Shown piece after piece: positions 61,991-64,000 of a stretch of DNA of 64,000 nt. Source of the DNA: Moritella marina ATCC 15381 (lineage in GTDB: Bacteria > Pseudomonadota > Gammaproteobacteria > Enterobacterales > Moritellaceae); assembly GCF_008931805.1 (NCBI RefSeq), contig NZ_CP044399.1, positions 3,397,370 to 3,461,369 on the forward strand, written 5' to 3'. The notes under the pieces are model-generated. The model was not told where the DNA came from, searched no databases, and saw nothing but the letters and a program-made list of their open reading frames with translations. The position numbers were made by a program, and so were the translations under genes. Each line of letters begins with the position of its first letter. The stretch's first letter is position 1.

Positions 61991-64000
61991 TTATTTTAAG
62001 CGTTTCGCGTAAATAACCCCTTTCACCTGGCTCATACGGTTAATCAAATGACTTAGGGTGTCAATATTATAGAGCTCGATATTGATTTCTAATGTCGCTG
62101 TTTGCAATTTCGCATCAGTGCGGGTATTCATCCCCACCACATGAATACGGTCGTTAGCGAAAATAGTCGTTAAGTCACGTAGCAAGCCACTACGATCACT
62201 GGCATGTACCACCAGCGTCACGCCATAACCACCGCTAAAGTCACCACCCCAAACCGCATCGATAATACGCTCTGGCTGGCGATTACTTAAATCCGCATAC
62301 TGCAAACAACCATTACGGTGAATCGAGATACCACGGCCTTGGGTGATATAACCAACAATGTCATCACCCGGGATCGGCTGACAACAATTGGCAATATGGG
62401 TCATCAAATTACCCATACCTTCAACCACAATATGATCTTTACTGCGTTTTTTCTTCGGCTGATTTTGTGACTTTAGAACTTGTTGATCAACCAATTCTAG
62501 CGCTAATTTATCTTCTTCTTCAGCTGTCGGCTGTAACAACAACACCTTAATGTGATTAATCACTTGATTAAGACGTGCATCACCACTACCAACCTGAGCT
62601 AATAAATCTTCTAAGGTATTAGAATTAAAACGCTCAAACGCACAGCTAGCATCAGACAGCTGTAGCTTAAGTTTGTGCAGTTCACCTTCAAGCATGTCTT
62701 TCCCCGCAGCCACATTCTTATCGCGGTCTAAGCGTTTAAAGTAGGTATTGATCTTAGCGCGTGCACGTGCTGATTTTACATACCCTAAGTTTGGTAATAA
62801 CCAGTCACGGCTGGGGTTCGGGTTTTTCTGGGTGATGATCTCAATCTGATCGCCAGTTTGCAGCTCATACGTGAACGGCACGATACGGCCACTGATCTTG
62901 GCACCAATACAGCGGTGACCAACCATACTATGCACATAGTAGGCAAAATCTAACGGCGTTGAACCTTGTGGCATATCAACCACATCACCTTTAGGTGTGA
63001 AAACATAAACGCGATCGTCGAACACCTGGCTGCGTAGCTCATCAACTAAACTACCACTCTCAGCCATGTCATCTTGCCATGCCAGTAACTTACGCAACCA
63101 ATCAATTTTCTCTTCGTAGCTGCCTTTTTTAGTACTATCAGCGCCTTCTTTGTAACGCCAATGCGCAGCAACACCTAATTCAGCGTCATCATGCATTTGT
63201 TTAGTACGGATCTGTACTTCAACCGCTTTACTCTCGTCTCCAACAGCAACCACAGTATGAATAGATTGATAACCATTGGCTTTTGGGTTTGCCACGTAAT
63301 CATCAAACTCACTTGGTATAGGACGGAATAAGTTGTGGATCACACCTAATGCCGCATAACAATCTTGCAACTCGGCAGCTATCACGCGCACAGCACGGAC
63401 GTCATAAAGACCGGTGAAATCCAAATTCTTCTTCTGCATCTTTTTCCAGATGCTGTAAATATGCTTGGGGCGGCCATACACTTCAACACGACCACCAGCG
63501 GCTTCAACACCCTCTTTCACTTGCGATACAAAGCTATCAATAAACTCTTCACGGTCAATACGGCGTTCAAGTAACAGCTTGGCTATTTGCTTATAGGTAT
63601 CTGGGTGAGAATAACGGAACGAAAGATCTTCGAGTTCCCATTTCAACTGACCAATACCAAGACGGTTTGCCAACGGAGAATAAATATCAGCAATTTCTTT
63701 GGCTGCTAGAACGCGTTCTTCTTCAGACGCATTCTTAACTTGGCGAAGATGACAAATACGCTCTGCTAACTTGATCACAATAGCACGCACATCATCAACA
63801 ATCGCCATTAACATACGGCGTAGATTATCGATCTGCGTTTCTGATGGTTTCTGTGATTTAGCTTGTAGCGTACGGATCGCGTCCATCTCTACAACAGCGA
63901 CAAGTAGTGGTAATAATTTACTGCCAAACAAACTTTCAATTTGTTCATTATCATATAATTTGGCATCAAAAAATGGATACAACAAGGCTACCTTTAAGGT
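61991..64000 (-). CDS. relA: GTP pyrophosphokinase RelA, N-terminal part outside window
   Basis: Ribosome-linked (p)ppGpp synthetase of the stringent response. The frame stays open to the right edge, so the first tens of residues are missing. Seen in order: degenerate hydrolase domain (AERICHLRQVKNASEEERVLAA), synthetase domain with the RelA-type acidic motif PSEFDDYVANPKANGYQSIHT, TGS domain (VYVFTPKGDVVDMPQGSTPLDF), a zinc-finger region (ANCCQPIPGD), and a C-terminal ACT domain (VVHASDRSGLLRDLTTIF). About 670 residues are visible, out of about 740 usual. Upstream of the HD-GYP gene. Confidence 0.97.
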   Translation of the reverse strand, partial: TLKVALLYPFFDAKLYDNEQIESLFGSKLLPLLVAVVEMDAIRTLQAKSQKPSETQIDNLRRMLMAIVDDVRAIVIKLAERICHLRQVKNASEEERVLAAKEIADIYSPLANRLGIGQLKWELEDLSFRYSHPDTYKQIAKLLLERRIDREEFIDSFVSQVKEGVEAAGGRVEVYGRPKHIYSIWKKMQKKNLDFTGLYDVRAVRVIAAELQDCYAALGVIHNLFRPIPSEFDDYVANPKANGYQSIHTVVAVGDESKAVEVQIRTKQMHDDAELGVAAHWRYKEGADSTKKGSYEEKIDWLRKLLAWQDDMAESGSLVDELRSQVFDDRVYVFTPKGDVVDMPQGSTPLDFAYYVHSMVGHRCIGAKISGRIVPFTYELQTGDQIEIITQKNPNPSRDWLLPNLGYVKSARARAKINTYFKRLDRDKNVAAGKDMLEGELHKLKLQLSDASCAFERFNSNTLEDLLAQVGSGDARLNQVINHIKVLLLQPTAEEEDKLALELVDQQVLKSQNQPKKKRSKDHIVVEGMGNLMTHIANCCQPIPGDDIVGYITQGRGISIHRNGCLQYADLSNRQPERIIDAVWGGDFSGGYGVTLVVHASDRSGLLRDLTTIFANDRIHVVGMNTRTDAKLQTATLEINIELYNIDTLSHLINRMSQVKGVIYAKRLK

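Overview
The window is an ordinary-looking piece of chromosome from a marine gammaproteobacterium. Protein sequences and gene order (rpoS-nlpD-pcm-truD-ispF-ispD-ftsB, eno-pyrG-mazG-relA, rpsP-rimM-trmD-rplS, ffh beside the ypjD and corB homologues, yjaG-hupA) fit the Vibrio/Shewanella/Moritella/Psychromonas part of the class. The DNA is moderately AT-rich by eye. I favour a Moritella-like organism, but that is inference. I saw no rRNA, tRNA, CRISPR array, insertion sequence or prophage. Nearly all of the DNA is coding.

Layout. (1) 1-2700: 5' part of alaS (cut by the left edge), then glnB with a repeat-bearing leader. (2) 2727-8985: minor-pilin operon pilV-pilW-pilX-pilY1-pilE, without the usual fimT/fimU. 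(3) 9234-16851: ispH, fkpB, lspA, ileS, ribF, murJ, with an intrinsic terminator between ileS and lspA. (4) 17051-18616: rpsT (UUG start) and nhaA. (5) 18795-23440: M14 metallo-hydrolase, alpha/beta hydrolase and a bifunctional ornithine-lipid synthase (OlsF type) in one apparent operon, then thyA. (6) 23609-29422: accessory stretch with an HD nucleotidase-like gene and a MOSC gene, a divergent LysR/MFS efflux pair, and a GGDEF-EAL protein. (7) 29682-34291: lgt, rppH, an exported amidohydrolase, a DnaA-box cluster, and mutH. (8) 34375-40449: rpsP-rimM-trmD-rplS, ffh, then the CcsA-like and CorB genes. (9) 40549-44273: hupA, yjaG, a TraF-like outer-membrane protein and a PepSY-type membrane protein. 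(10) 44378-50988: SOS-controlled recA, mutS, an unknown lipoprotein, rpoS, nlpD. (11) 50985-64000: pcm, truD, ispF, ispD, ftsB, eno, pyrG, mazG, a large HD-GYP sensor, and relA (cut by the right edge).

How it fits together. Most genes serve core functions: translation, isoprenoid synthesis (ispD, ispF, ispH), lipoprotein processing (lgt, lspA), nucleotide synthesis, mismatch repair and recombination (mutS, mutH, recA), and global stress control (rpoS, relA, glnB). The accessory layer is about envelope lipids, surface pili, efflux and cyclic-di-GMP turnover.

The observations most worth following are: the DnaA-box cluster just upstream of mutH, a position matching Escherichia coli DARS2; the OlsF-hydrolase-M14 cassette; the HD/MOSC pair beside thyA; the HD-GYP protein whose sensor appears to carry an inserted solute-binding domain; and several conserved operons that lack an expected member (surE, ptsP, recX, fimT/fimU).
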